In this document: positions 46,580 through 59,600 of the stretch, one piece after another | Position numbering within the stretch: the stretch's first letter is position 1 | Layout of the letters: each line of letters starts with the position of its first letter | Source: Romanomermis culicivorax | Lineage: Eukaryota > Nematoda > Enoplea > Mermithida > Mermithidae | Reading direction: 5' to 3' | Length of the DNA: 64,000 nt | NCBI GenBank assembly: GCA_963922205.1 | Contig: CAWUHX010000087.1 | Location: 558,001 to 622,000 of the forward strand | Translations under genes and position numbers: made by a program | The notes under the pieces: model-generated | Database searches by the model: none | Seen by the model: the letters and a program-made list of their open reading frames with translations, nothing else | Told to the model about the DNA's origin: nothing

Positions 46580-47359
46580 ATATGTAGCATACTGTATGTG
46601 ATATTCATTTATTAGATATTATTTTCATTTATTAATCTATCGTCTCAAGGGTGTCTGGAATTCACACCCAAACATTCTTATAAATTTATGTGGAGCACTT
46701 TATTTTGATCTTCCCATACCCCATTGACCCAATTAAAGACGCACATAATTATTTCCACATTGGCACCTGGCCCTCGTAATGCACATGAAGATACACATTC
46801 TGTAGGTACAATAATCCCCTCCAAAACGCGTAAACACACCTGCCTATGTAGAAAGTACAGAAATTCCGACCCAGACAGAAGATTTAGGAGGAATGCATGG
46901 AAGACCGAAAAACACATGAAAAACTAAAAAAACATAGGCGGCAAAGCATACTGTAGGTCAAAAGGCATGCAAGCGTAGAAATTAGGAGTAAATTAACATG
47001 AGGCGTGGCGAAAGAAGCATACAGTAGGCGGAAACAGGTAAGCGAAGCAGCGATTGGTGGAAAAAGATCGACGGAAACACGACCTCCCGCGACGCCCAGG
47101 GAGTGGCCAAAACGTTGTATAAAAGAGAAGGAAAGCGTGATTTTTATGATTATTGGTCGTGATTATTATTCGTGGTGTTTTTTAAATTCGTGGTTCACGT
47201 CCGTATTTCAATTCGAAGCGCGTTTATCGTCGACGTTCAAGCGACCGTCGATCCCCGTTGTTTATTGTAATCGTACGCCCGCGCCCCCGTCCCGTTATTT
47301 ACCCGCCGTACCGACCGATTGGTCCAAGTAAAGTACCTCACAGAAATCTGGTCGTTACA
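46550..47359 (+). repeat. 3' LTR of element B
   Basis: 810 bp, same length and content as 43243-44052. Preceded by the polypurine tract AGAAGGAGGGAAA. Confidence 0.93.
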
Positions 47360-47363
47360 CAGT

Positions 47364-50300
47364 ATTCACGGGCGGCGTGACCCAACATTTTGGTGAATGG
47401 AACAAAAGATTAGAACAATTCATGGCACTCCAAGGCATGAAAGATACAGACGTACAGTTAAAGTTAGCATGTTTAGAAATTCATTTAGGAGGAGCCGCGT
47501 TAGCTAAATTCAAAAGTTTAGCAAATTCTGAAAACCCTCCCCACACATACGAGCAGTATAAAGTCGCATTACAGACATTTTTCCCAAACAATAGAGATAA
47601 TGAGCTACATCAACAATTCTTACGCGAAAGAAAACAAAAGCGATCAGAAACAGTAACGGAATTCTTATTTGATCTAGAACATCTCGCAACCCTCGCCTAC
47701 CCTAACTTTAACACAGACGCACGAGAAATGATCATAAAACCCCTCTTTGTAGAAGGCATGCAAAACGAAATCAGGGAAGCAATTAAGTATAGAAGGTTCG
47801 CAACTCTAAAAGAAATGTCAGACGAAGCAGCTTACATTGAGCAGCAAATTCTTAGAAATGAGTTAAAGTCTAACGCCCTTCCCTTCATACCCCCAAAACC
47901 CGAACCCATCTTTTCCCTCACCAAAAATACAGACCAACAGGATCTTTTGCATCAGTTAGAACAACAAGTAAAAGATTTACAGTTGCAGATCAAACAAAAA
48001 CCTCAACCCCCACAACAAAGTAGCTACAACAATTTCAGTAACAATACTTTAAACAGGAGTAATGCTTACAGGAACAATACCACCCCTAGGCAACCCACAT
48101 GCTTCCAGTGTGGACAAATCGGACACGTAGCTCGTAATTGTAAATCAGTAGGCACCCGAAAATCATGTGAAATCTGTTTCCGTAATAATCACAGTACACG
48201 TGATTGTAAAAGCCCATGCATCCACTGCTCCCAAACAGGACATAGATCAGATAACTGCCCTTCAAAACCCCACTCCAATTTTCAATGTTTTATATGCAAG
48301 CAGAGAGGTCATACAAGCAGGTATTGTCCAAATCAGCAGAGTCGCAATATTCAAAATTGCATTGAGTATAGGCAACCCCAACCCCTCATGGACATTGATG
48401 ATCCCGCATTTTACTCAAAATTACCCGCCATAACTAACGGCCCTCAGACTACTTTAGGAACTATCATGCCCAACACCCACCGCCGCAGTGACGAATACGT
48501 CCTTGATCTGGACGTACCCGATTGGTGCGCCATGTCACCACCCCCCACGCCTGAAGCCGAAAAAATCGAAAAATCGCCGCCCACCATCCCCGTAGGCTAC
48601 AAGATCCCCCGAAAGCAAGACACAACGCCGCCCAACGCCCCCGAAACCCCGTCGAAAACAGGTCGCAACTTGTTATCCCTCCTCCATGGCCTGACCCCTG
48701 AACCCTACCAATTTCGCCCCCGCCAAACATTGCTACCGACCCCCGCAAGTAAGCAAGTCCAAACCCCATCCCATAACTCAATTTCTAAAATTTTACAGAA
48801 CGCTCAGATTTCAAACCGGCCACCCCCCCAACGCAAAATCGCAAAACGACAACACCAAAAGCCCCAACACCAAACCGGCCACAACGGAAACATACAGTGC
48901 CCCGCCGCCTCCACTAAAACATTCTATTGGCCGATGTTTTGTATTTTTCTTTGTATAATAATCCCCACATCGTGTAGTGCCCAATTTCAGATGTGTGGAA
49001 CTTCATTGAGCGGTCACTCAGTCAGCATACCAAAACTTGTATCATGCATGCCCCCTTCCACAGTAGACAAACCCGTACAAACATTCGGAAAAATCTATAT
49101 CCCCTCCACTAAGCCCCACATTACAGACGCATACAAATGCAGTGTTCGCAAACGCAAAATTTGTACTAATACAGGATTTTTTGGATCAAAAGGTATTGTC
49201 TTCGACCAAACCGAAATGCAAAATCTAACCCCACATGTTTGTAAGGCAATCGTTATAGACAAAGAACACAACGGTCAAAAATTATACGAAACCCAACCAG
49301 GATTTTGGTCAACAAATAACTCCCTAAGCGTAGAATACACATGGTGTTGTACAGACCATTGTACCTCAGTCACTAACGTCATCATAGAAATAGGACAAAT
49401 AGCATCTTGGAATGGAAAATCTATGACAGGTACATTAGGTGACCTAGGGTCATGCAAACCAACATCAGGCCATTGTGTCACAGCCGACGGATCCATTATC
49501 TGGAATGAAACAGCATTTGAAAACTTATGCCCCTTCGAATACAAAAATACACATCCCATCAAACTCACACAAACACACATGATAATAGAAGAGCTACAAG
49601 GTGCATTTTCGGTTAAAAACACACTCTTTTCAAACCCCAATTGCCCAGAAATCCAAGACAGCATTCTAACCGAACAAGGCATTATTGTACAATTAGACAA
49701 AAGCACCCCACATCGTAATGCATTTTTAACCCCAAAAACCAACGAAACTCATACCACATTATACGATTTTGATGATTTTGAACCCATCAATGCAAAACTA
49801 AACTATCTAGCAGACAAAATACAGGAATTCGAAATTCAAAATTTCAAAAACGTATGGAATGAATTATGCAGACAGGCACAGCGTCACCTTGATCTCGTAT
49901 GGCAAATTTTACGTCTTGATGCAACCCTTGGAGCGCGTGCATTCCTACAGCGAACTGACATAATAGCAGAATTCACAGGAGAAGCCCTCACAGTCTGGCC
50001 CTGCAAGCAGGTAAATGCATCCAAAGTCTTTTACAACCATAAAATCAACCAAACATGCTACAAACTTTTGCCCATTCTCGTAGGAACTGAACTCATGTTT
50101 TCAAATCCAGGAGGCAACGATTTGACCCCTTTTTCACAAACAGTTGACTGCCATCACATGCATGTAGCCCTTTACAAACAGAATAATACATGGGTCAGTG
50201 AAACAGGATCCCCACATGTCACAAACTTACCCTTAGAAATTGTCTGGAACCAAAATTTTTCCCTTTTCCATTTTAATACACCCGCCATTTTTCATGATCA

Positions 50301-53300
50301 ACTTGCAACTATTTCAACCAACTTACTCTTTTTGAAACAATACATTTACAAAACTCACACACTCGAAAACACTGTCAACAAACTCGTCAATTATACCGCC
50401 CAAATGTCTCTCAATTCCGATACAGTTTACAACATGATCTCAGGCACTGGCCAAGCACTCGGAAATACACTCTCTGGCGCCGGTCAAGGCATAGAACATG
50501 TAATAACCGGTACCACCCAAAGTCTCACGGACGGATTAAACAATTTACTCAAAGGACCCCTGCAAATCATTATAAATCTAGCCGTTATTACTGTAGTTAT
50601 TGCAGGCGTCTTTTATTCATTCCTCATTCTTCGAAAATATTTCCCCTCTCCAAAGCATCATGCAACAAACGAACATGCATACGAAATACCATCAAACAAC
50701 AGACATTTACATGAGGCCATACCCCCATCATTCGGCCATGCCCTCTTAGAATTAGCTAATCGTCGTGGGGCACAAACACAACAGAAATACGTCCTTGTCG
50801 ATATTGATACCCCCCGAACTCCTGCAATCGAACTCATTAATCAAATTCAGCAATCTGCATCAAATAAGCCACCCCAAAACGTGCCTGAAAAACATACCCC
50901 TCACATCCCGATTACACTTAACGGCAAATTAATGACAAAAGGCATGATTGACACTGGTGCAGTTTACTCACTCATTGATTCCCGAGTCGCTCAACTTTTA
51001 CAGTTAGACATGAAACCCCCGCTAGTCCAAGCAAAAGCAGCAAATAATCTCCCGATTCACTTTGTAGGAACCACTTTTGTCACAGTGACAGCCCAAACCA
51101 TCCAGGAAACAATCATGGTCCATGTCCAAAACGATTGCACAGCAGACATCCTTCTAGGCAAAAACTTTCTCAGTCGATTTTCGGAATACACTATCAACAA
51201 TCAAAAATCACAGGTCAAATTTGGCAATGTTATACTACCTTGTGATGGCCTAGAATATAGCCCTCTTTCAACTCGTGGTGGAACTTATTTGGACGAAAAA
51301 TTAGAATTACCACCCCGTACCGTAACCGAATTTACTGTCCCCTTGCCCAAATCCTACTTACAGGTCAAACAGCTTGAATTCACCCCAAAACCCAAACAGA
51401 ATCCCAAAGTCCATTTCGCAGCTTGCATCTCTGAAAATCAAAACAGTCGCATACGCATATCCGTCCTAAACACACAAGAAACAGCTCAAATTCTTTATCC
51501 TGGAACATGCATTGGTACAGTCTCATGTTACATCCCAAAACAAAATACTCCCGCTAACGTAACCCCTTCAACGCAAAACCAGCCCAACCGTTTTGATACA
51601 TTCACATGGTTAAAAGAAAATGTTAATTTAACCTCCAGTGACCTCACAGAAACCGAGAAAATGCAACTCCTACGCGCCCTATCGAAGTACCCTACATTAT
51701 ATGCTAAATCCAAAATGGATGTAGGTAGAACCACCCTCGTTTCACATACAATTGACACCAATGGCTCCCAACCAGTACGTAGACAACTTTATCGGACTTC
51801 CCCAAAAGAAAAGCAAATCATACAGGCAGAAGTTGAGCAACTCGCAGCAGCAGGTGTCATAAGCCAAAGCAATTCCCCATGGTGTACCAACACAGTTTTA
51901 GTTCCCAAAAAAGACGGAGGCCATCGTTTATGCATTGATTTTAGAGGCCTCAACAAAGTCACCAAAAAAGATACATACCCCCTGCCCCGCATAGACGAAA
52001 TTTTAGACACCCTACGTGGAATGAAATATTTCACGTCCCTTGACCAATCTAATGCATACTATTCCATCCCCATAGCACAAGCCGACAGAGAAAAAACGGC
52101 CTTCAATTGCTCAGCCGGCCAGTATCAATTCAATTACCTCCCTTTTGGACTCACCAATGCCCCAGCCACATTCCAAAGGTTAATGGATGTTATTCTTTCG
52201 GGTCTGCAATGGAACACATGCCTTGTATACCTCGACGATGTTTTAGTATTCGCAGACTCCCATGCCCAAATGCTGGAACGTTTAGACACTATCCTTGCCC
52301 GATTCTCCCAAGCAGGCCTTAAGCTAAACATCCAAAAATGCAAATTCTGCCAGCCCCAAGTCCAATACTTAGGCCACGTCATTTCCCAGCAAGGCATTTC
52401 ACCAGACCCCCATAAGGTACAGGCAATCTATGACATACCCACGCCCAAAAGCTCAAAAGAAGTTAAATCATTCCTTGGCCTACCCTCATATTACCGCAGA
52501 TTCATTCCAAATTGCTCTCAAGTTTCTAGCCCACTCACATCGCTACTCAAAAAGAACTCAGAATTTTCCTGGGGCCCTGAACAGCAAAATGCATTCACTA
52601 AGCTAAAAGAATTACTCATTCATGCCCCAATACTGCAGCATCCAGATTTCACCAAACCGTTTATTCTGCAAACTGACGCCTCAAAACTCGGCATCGGCGC
52701 CATTCTCAGTCAGCTAGATAGTAAAGGTCAGGATCGCCCCATTGCTTTTGGGAGCCGCACATTGAAACCCGCAGAACGCAACTACCCGATCACTGAGCTG
52801 GAAACCCTTGCAGTAGTCGAATTTGTCAAGTATTTCCGCCCTTATCTTTTCCAGCAACATGTTATTGTACACACTGACCACACAGCAGTTCAGGCAGTCT
52901 TACAAAAAGAAAACCCGTCCCCTCGCATTGCCCGTTGGGGATTAGCCCTCTCTGGTATTCAGCTAGACATTCGACCCAAGAAAGGCACTGCTAACCGCAA
53001 CGCAGATGCAGTTTCCCGATTCCCCTCACAGACAGCAAAGCAATCCTTTGATATTGAGCAATTAGAAACCCGCCCCGAAATATCAACCATCAATTCAGTT
53101 TTGGAAGCCGAAGCAACTGAACAAGAAGAGCAACAGAAAAACTTTGCCGAACTCCAACGCACTGATCCAACTGTCAAAAGTATTTTAGCAAAAATTGCCC
53201 AAAAACACCCCCTTACTCTGATCAAATTCGCCGTGCATCAAAACATTCTCTTCCGTATAGTCGACAAACAGGCAAAACTATACATTCCCAAGTCCCAAGT

Positions 53301-54402
53301 CCAGCATCTCATCGCTTCACATCATGACAGCAAGTTCACAGGTCATTTTGCAGCCCGGAAAACCCTACACTTGCTCAGACAGAAATATTTTTGGCCCCAA
53401 ATGAGCCGTGATATCAAACGTTACTGCAAAACTTGTCACCCATGCCAGACACAGAAAGCCCTCCGACACAAAGTGCATGCAAACTTGGTACCAATTCAGC
53501 CGACTGGCCCCTTTGATAGAGTCGGTGTTGATTGCATGGGACCGTTACCCCTCACAGAAGACGGCAACCGATTTATTGTCGTTTTCATCGATTATTTCAC
53601 AAAGTATGTAGAGGCATTCCCGACCCCTGACATCACTGCAGCCACTATTGCCAAGCTATTCGTAACCAAAATTGTTTGTCGTCATGGGTCCCCAAAAATC
53701 ATCCATTGTGATCGTGGCACCGATTTTGTATCCGACCTCTTCTCACGGATCACCAGTTTATGCAATACTCAAAAAATTCACACTACCCCATATCATCCCA
53801 TTGCCAATGGAGAAGTTGAGCGTTGCAACCAAACCCTAGCCACCCGTATCCGCATGTACATCAATTCAAATCACACTGATTGGGATACTTATCTGCCCTA
53901 TGCCGTTTTTTCGATCAACATCCATAAAAATGATAGCACATCATATCCCCCCTTTGAATTACTCCACGGTCGGCAAGCTAATCTGCCGTCAGATGCAGCT
54001 TTAAGTTTCTTCCCCACATCCTACATGGTTGATTTAAATGATTACGCCCTTCGTGTAAAATCGCATTTTACAGAAGCCCTCTCAACTGTGCAGAAAAGTT
54101 TGCAAAAAGCCCAAGCCCACTATACCCGTCAGTATAACAAGCACGCTCAGAACATACATTACAAGGCAGGTGATCTTATTCTTTATAAAAATCATTCGTG
54201 TAAACAAGGGTTGACTCCCAAATTCCTCCCTCGCCAAAACGGCCCCTATACAGTTACAAATTTCATGTACCCCAACGTTACACTCAAACACCCCCATAAG
54301 AATATTACATTTACGGTGCATGTAAATGAGACAACCCCTTTCTACCCTCGGAAAGCAACTATCGAATCTACCCCCACCCTTCCTCAACCCCGAAAGCCTT
54401 GA
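47364..54402 (+). CDS. Element A polyprotein: Gag-Env-like-PR-RT-RH-IN
   Basis: One open frame continues A's Gag start (43052-43242). Positions here count from codon 47377. Gag: capsid-like region, then four CX2CX4HX4C knuckles at 242-255, 264-277, 281-294 and 304-317. Envelope-like part: Met 520 leads a hydrophobic signal-like stretch (FCIFLCIIIPTSCSA), a cysteine-rich ectodomain with at least eight N-glycosylation sites, a glycine-rich membrane-proximal stretch, and one transmembrane helix at about 1062-1085. Protease: DTGA at 1192, ILLGKNF later. RT: LCIDFRGLNK and YLDD at 1618-1621. RNase H: TDAS Asp near 1767. Integrase: HHCC zinc site from about 1982; DDE at about 2052, 2112 and 2148; GPYTV box. 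No chromodomain. No stop or frameshift separates the envelope part from its neighbours. All catalytic residues are present. Confidence 0.9.
48934..50700 (+). other. Envelope-like glycoprotein segment inside the polyprotein
   Basis: Features visible: a signal-type hydrophobic run after Met (48934-48978), many paired cysteines, N-x-S/T sites (for example NETAF, NASKV, NQTCY, NNTWV, NYTAQ), a basic RKRK cluster, then a Gly/Thr/Gln-rich stretch and the helix LQIIINLAVITVVIAGVFYS (50560-50631). A tail of about 100 residues leads straight into the protease. It is envelope-like by architecture. I cannot assign a fusion-protein class by eye. Element C keeps a diverged copy. Confidence 0.75.
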
Positions 54403-54420
54403 ACGAGGACGTTCAACTCC

Positions 54421-54433
54421 GGAAGGAGGGAAA
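54421..54433 (+). promoter_or_regulatory. Polypurine tract of element A
   Basis: GGAAGGAGGGAAA, thirteen purines directly before the 3' LTR; the likely plus-strand primer. Elements B (46537-46549) and C (61457-61469) have equivalents. Confidence 0.85.
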
Positions 54434-55315
54434 TGTAACGTACCTGCTAAAGCAGTACTGTAAACATGTAGCATACTGTATGTAATAGACATTTATTAGA
54501 TATTATTTTATTTTTCACATTTTATGTCTCAAGGATGTCTGGGATTCACACCCAAACATTCCTACAAAATTACGTGAAGTACTTTATTTTGATCCGTTCA
54601 CACCCCGGTAGCCCAATTAAGATGCCCTAATTAATTTGCACAAACGGCAGCTGTTCCCCTAGAATCTACACTAAACTACACATTCCACAGCTACCGTAAT
54701 CCCCAGTAAAAATCGTAAACAACACCTGCACACAGTAAAATATGTAGAAGCCCCGCCGTACAGTAGTCTCAAGTGTAACAGTAGCGGCGGCCCCACAAAA
54801 CGTGTGTATACAAAGAAACCGATACAGGAAGCATGCACAGAAGCACAGAGGTGTGGCCAAGCCCACCGTAGAAAGCAAGCAAAGCACAGAAAGCATACAG
54901 TACCAGAAAAGCATTAGAGAGGCGTAGTTAAGAAAGCATGAAAAGCGTAGCCGGAAACGACGATTGGCGGAAGAAAATGGACAGAAGCTCGACCTCCCGC
55001 AGCGTCCAGGGAGTGGCCAAAATCGCCGTATAAAAGAAGAAGCAAAGCGTGATTTTGGTCTTTTTATTCTGATTCTTATTCTTGTGTTTTTTCCGCGCTC
55101 GCCCCGTCTTTATACATTTGCAAGCGGCCGATTATTCGAAAGCATTTAAACCGAGGCCCCATCCGTTTTTATTCGAAGCGCGTTTTATTTGTCGACGTTC
55201 AAGCGACCGTCGAATTAACCGTTGTTGTTGTAACCGTTCGCCCTGCCCCGTATTTGCCCCGCCGTAACGCCGTTGGTTGAGAAGTAAAGTACCTCACTCA
55301 AAACTGGTCGTTACA
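54434..55315 (+). repeat. 3' LTR of element A
   Basis: 882 bp, equal in length to 41928-42809; the translated frames inside both copies are identical. Confidence 0.95.
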
Positions 55316-55496
55316 GTACTATGGTGCTGTCCTGGGGTTCTGCTGTAGAGTAATGTACAATGCAACCAGAGGTCAGGGGTGGCAATCCCTGGTCCCATTC
55401 AGTGAGAACGAAGGACAAGGCCACTCGTAGAGTGACCTAGGGGACCCGATTGTAAACTTAAATCCCCTTTTAGCCCTAAACAAGAGGTGCAAGGGC
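55316..55496. other. Host spacer between elements A and C
   Basis: 181 bp of non-repetitive sequence beginning with A's GTAC duplication and ending with C's GGGC duplication. No gene. Confidence 0.7.
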
Positions 55497-56402
55497 TGTA
55501 ACGTACCTGCTAAAGCAGTACTGTGAATATATAGCATACTGTATGTGATAGACATTTATTAAATATTATTTCATTTTCGTATTGTACCATCTCAAGGGTG
55601 TCTGGGATTCACACCCAAACATTCCTATAAAATTACGTGAAGTACTTTATTTCGATTCGTTCACACCCCCGTAGCCCAATTAAGATGCCCCAATTAATTT
55701 GCACAAACAGCAGCTGGTCCCCTAGAACCTACACTAAACTACACATTCCACGGCTACCGTAATCCCCTGTAAAAATCGTAAACAACACCTGCACACAGTA
55801 AAATACGTCAAAGCCCCGCCAGACAGTAGTCTCAAGTGTAACGGTAGCGATGGCCGAACCAAAACGTGTGTATACAGAGAAACTGATTTAGGAAGCATGC
55901 ACAGAAGCACAGAGGTGTGGCTAAGCCCACTGTAGGAAGCAAGCAATACACGAAAAGCATACAGTACCAGGAAAGCATTAGAAAGGCGTGACTAAGTAAG
56001 CATGGAAAGTGAAGCAGGAAGCGATGATTGGCGGAAGAAGATGGACAGAAGCACGACCTCTGGTGACGCCCAGGGAGTGGCCAAAAACGTCGTATTTAAA
56101 GAGAAGCAAAGCGTGATTTTATTATTGGTGATTATTGAATTCTTCGTTTTTCAAACCACACTCGTCTCGTTTTATATTTGCAAGCAGCCATTTTTACGAA
56201 AGCAGTTAAACCGAGGCCCATTCATTATGTGCAAGCTGAGGCCGTGTTCTTTCATTATTTGTTGTCGACGTCTCAAAGCAGCCATCGATTAGTATCTGTA
56301 TTGCCCCGTATTGTCCAATGGCCCGTCTCCCCTGCACCCCGTTTCATTGCCCTAACGTTCATTTGGTTAAAGTAAAGTGCTTCACAAAATCTGGTCGTTA
56401 CA
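55497..56402 (+). repeat. 5' LTR of element C
   Basis: 906 bp, TGTAACGTACC...GGTCGTTACA; TATTTAAA near 56093-56100. The primer site TGGTGACCATACCGTACC follows. Confidence 0.92.
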
Positions 56403-56604
56403 TATTTTGGTGACCATACCGTACCATTAACCACTGGGATTCCCTGTCCCCAGTTAGGTGTACTCTTATCTGGGCATTTCGAAGCATTAGATAATACAGT
56501 AGTAATTACTTTCTACAGTAAGACAGTATTTGTAGAAAGCAAACTGGAAATCCCCTCCAATGAAACATTAAGGGATACATTTGTACAAATACAGCGAGAA
56601 GCAA

Positions 56605-59600
56605 AAATTGAAGCATTTAAGCAGAAATCCCACCATAAACCAAGAACGACCAACCAAACGCAAGATCATTTAGGAGAAATTGTTAGAGAACAGATAAACG
56701 ATTTATTTTCTGAACATTTTCATACTCTATGCACACAATTGAATCAGAATACAGTAAACCTTACCCTAATGGATGATCTAAGAACAGCAAACATTCTTAA
56801 TAACATGGCAAATAATTTTTAAGCGAAACCTACAGTATTCATGGGTGGCGTGACCCAACATTTTGGTGAATGGAATAAACGTTTAGAACAATTCATGGCA
56901 CTTCAAGGCATGAAAGATACAGATGTACAGTTAAAGTTGGCATGTTTAGAGATTCATTTAGGAGGAGCCGCGTTAGCAAAATTCAAAAGTTTAGCTGATT
57001 CCGAAAACCCTCCCCACACATATGAGCAGTATAAAGTCACATTACAGGCCTTTTTCCCAAACAATCGAGATAATGAGCTACATCAACAATTTTTACGAGA
57101 GAGAACTCACTCAGCATACCAAAACTTGTATCATGCATGCCCCCTTCCACAGTAGACAAACCAGTACAGACATTTGGAAAAATCTATATCACCTCCACTA
57201 AGCCTCACACTACAGATGCAAACAAATGCAGTGTTCGCAAACCGAAAATTTGTACTAATACAGGATTTTTTGGCTCAAAAGGTATTGTCTTCGACCAAAC
57301 CGAAATGCAAAATCTAACCCCACATGTTTGTAAGGCAATCGTTATAGACAAAGAACACAACAGTCAAAAATCATACGAAACCCAACCAGGATTTTGGTCA
57401 ACAAACAGCTCCCTAAGCGTAGAATACACAGGGTGTTGTACAGACCACTGTACATCAGTGACTAACTTCATCATAGAAATGGGACAAATAGCATCTTGGA
57501 ATGGAAGATCTATGACAGGTACATTAGGTGACCTGGGGTCATACAAACCAACATCAGGCTATTGTGTAACAACCCAAGGATCCATTATCTGGAATGAAAC
57601 AGCATTCGAAAACTTATGCCCTTTCAAATACAAAAATATGCATCCCATCAAACTCACGCAAACCCACATGATAATAGAAGAGCTACAAGGTGCATTTTCC
57701 CTTAAAAATACACTCTTTTCGAACCCCAACTGCCCAGAAATTCAAGACAGTGTCCTAACTGAGCAGGGCATTGTTGTCCAGCTAGATAAAAGCACCCCAC
57801 ATGGAAACGCAATTTTAACCCCAAAAACCAACGAAACTCATACTACACTCTATGATTTTGACGCTTTGGAACTGATTAATGCGAAACTAAATTATCTAGC
57901 AGACAAAATCAAGGAATTCGAAATTCAAAATTTCAAAAATGTATGGAGTGAATGGTGCAGACAGGCACAGCGTCACCTTGATCTCGTATGGCAAATTTTG
58001 TGCCTTGATCCAACCCTTGGGGCATGTGCATTCCTACAGCGAACCCACATAATAGCAGAATTCACAGGAGAAGCCCTCACCGTCTGGCCCTGTAAACAAG
58101 TAAACGCATCTAAAGTCTTCTACAACCATAAAATCAACCAAACATGCTACAAACTTTTACCCATTCTTGTAGGAACCGAACTCATGTTTTCGAACCCAGG
58201 AGGAAACAATCTGACCCCTTTGTCACAAACAGTTGACTGCCATCATATGCATGTAGCATTTTACAAACAGAACAATACATGGGTCAGTGAAACAGGATCC
58301 CCACATGTCACAAATCAACCGTTAGAAATTGTCTGGAACTAAAATTTTTCCCTTTTCCATTTTAACACACCCACAAATTTTTATGATCAACTTGCAACAA
58401 TTTCGACAAACTTACTCTTTTTGAAACAATACATTTACAAAACTCACACACTCCAAAACGTTGTTAAAAAACTCCTCAATTACACCACCCAAATGTCCCT
58501 TAAATCAGATACAGTTTACAATATGATCTCAGGCAGTGGCCAAACAATCGGAAATACCCTCTCTGGTGCTGGTCAAGGCATAGAACATGTAATAACCGGT
58601 ACCAGCCAAGCCTCACGAACAGACTAAATAATTTACTCAAAGGACCCCTGCAAATCATTATTAATCTAGCCATTATTACTGTAGTTATTGCAGGCATCTT
58701 TTATTCTTTTCTCATTCTTTGAAAATATTTCCCCTTCCCAAAGCATCAGGTCACAAATGAACATGCGTACGATATATCATCACACAACAGACATTTACAT
58801 GAGACCATTCCCCCATCATTCGGTCATGCTCTCTTAGAATTAGCTAATCGCCGTGGGGCACAAACACAGCAGAAATACGTCCTTGTCGATATTGATACCC
58901 CCTGAACTCCTGCAATCGAACTCATTAATCAAATTCACCAATCTGCATCAAATAAGCCACCCCAAAATGTACCTGAGAAACATACCCCTCATATTCCAAT
59001 CACACTTAACGGCAAATTAATGACAAAAGGCATGATTGATACTGGTGCAGTTTACTCACTCATTGATTCCCGAATCGCTCAAATCCTACAGTTAGACATG
59101 AAACCCCCGCTAGTCCAAGCAAAAGCAGCAAAGAATCTTCCGATTCACTTTGTAGGGACCACTTTTGTCACAGTGACAGCCCAAACAATCCAGGAAACAA
59201 TCATGGTCCATGTCCAAAAAGATTGCACAGCAGACATCCTTCTAGGCAAAAACTTTCTCAGTCGATTTTCGGAATACACTATCAACAATCAAAAATCACA
59301 GGTCAAATTTGGCAATGTTATACTACCTTGTGATGGCCTGGAATATAGCCCTCTTTCAACTCGTGGTGGAACTTATTTAGACGAGAAATTAGAATTACCA
59401 CCCCGTACAGTAACCGAATTTACTGTCCCCTTGCCCGAATCGTACTTACAGGTCAAACAGCTTGAATTTACTCCGAAACCCAAGCAGAATCCCAAAGTCC
59501 ATTTCGCCGCTTGTATCTCGGAAAATCAAAACAGTTGCATACGTATATCCGTCCTAAACACACAAGAAACAGCCCAAATTCTTTATCCTGGAACATGCAT

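Larger units (their letters stand above)
43243..47359 (+). mobile_element. Element B: non-autonomous gag-only LTR element nested in A
   Basis: 4,117 bp with two 810-bp LTRs (43243-44052, 46550-47359) that look identical in every part I compared. CAGT is duplicated at the flanks (43239-43242 and 47360-47363). It shares LTR ends, primer site and polypurine tract with A but has lost envelope, protease, RT, RNase H and integrase while keeping one long open frame. It must use enzymes made elsewhere, plausibly by A-type elements. Confidence 0.93.
41928..55315 (+). mobile_element. Element A: Ty3/gypsy-class element with internal env-like gene
   Basis: Bounded by two 882-bp LTRs (TG...CA) and a GTAC duplication (41924-41927 and 55316-55319). 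The length is 13,388 bp including nested element B, about 9.27 kb without it. Layout: 5' LTR, primer-binding site, leader, one polyprotein frame, polypurine tract, 3' LTR. The translated parts of the two LTRs agree, so insertion is recent. The frame has no stops other than those caused by B. The domain order is Gag, envelope-like glycoprotein, protease, RT, RNase H, integrase. RT-RNase H-integrase order puts it in Ty3/gypsy (Metaviridae). Confidence 0.93.

Noticed and set aside
49275..49742. 155-aa minus-strand frame within element A
   Set aside because: Shadow of the envelope-like coding region on the other strand.
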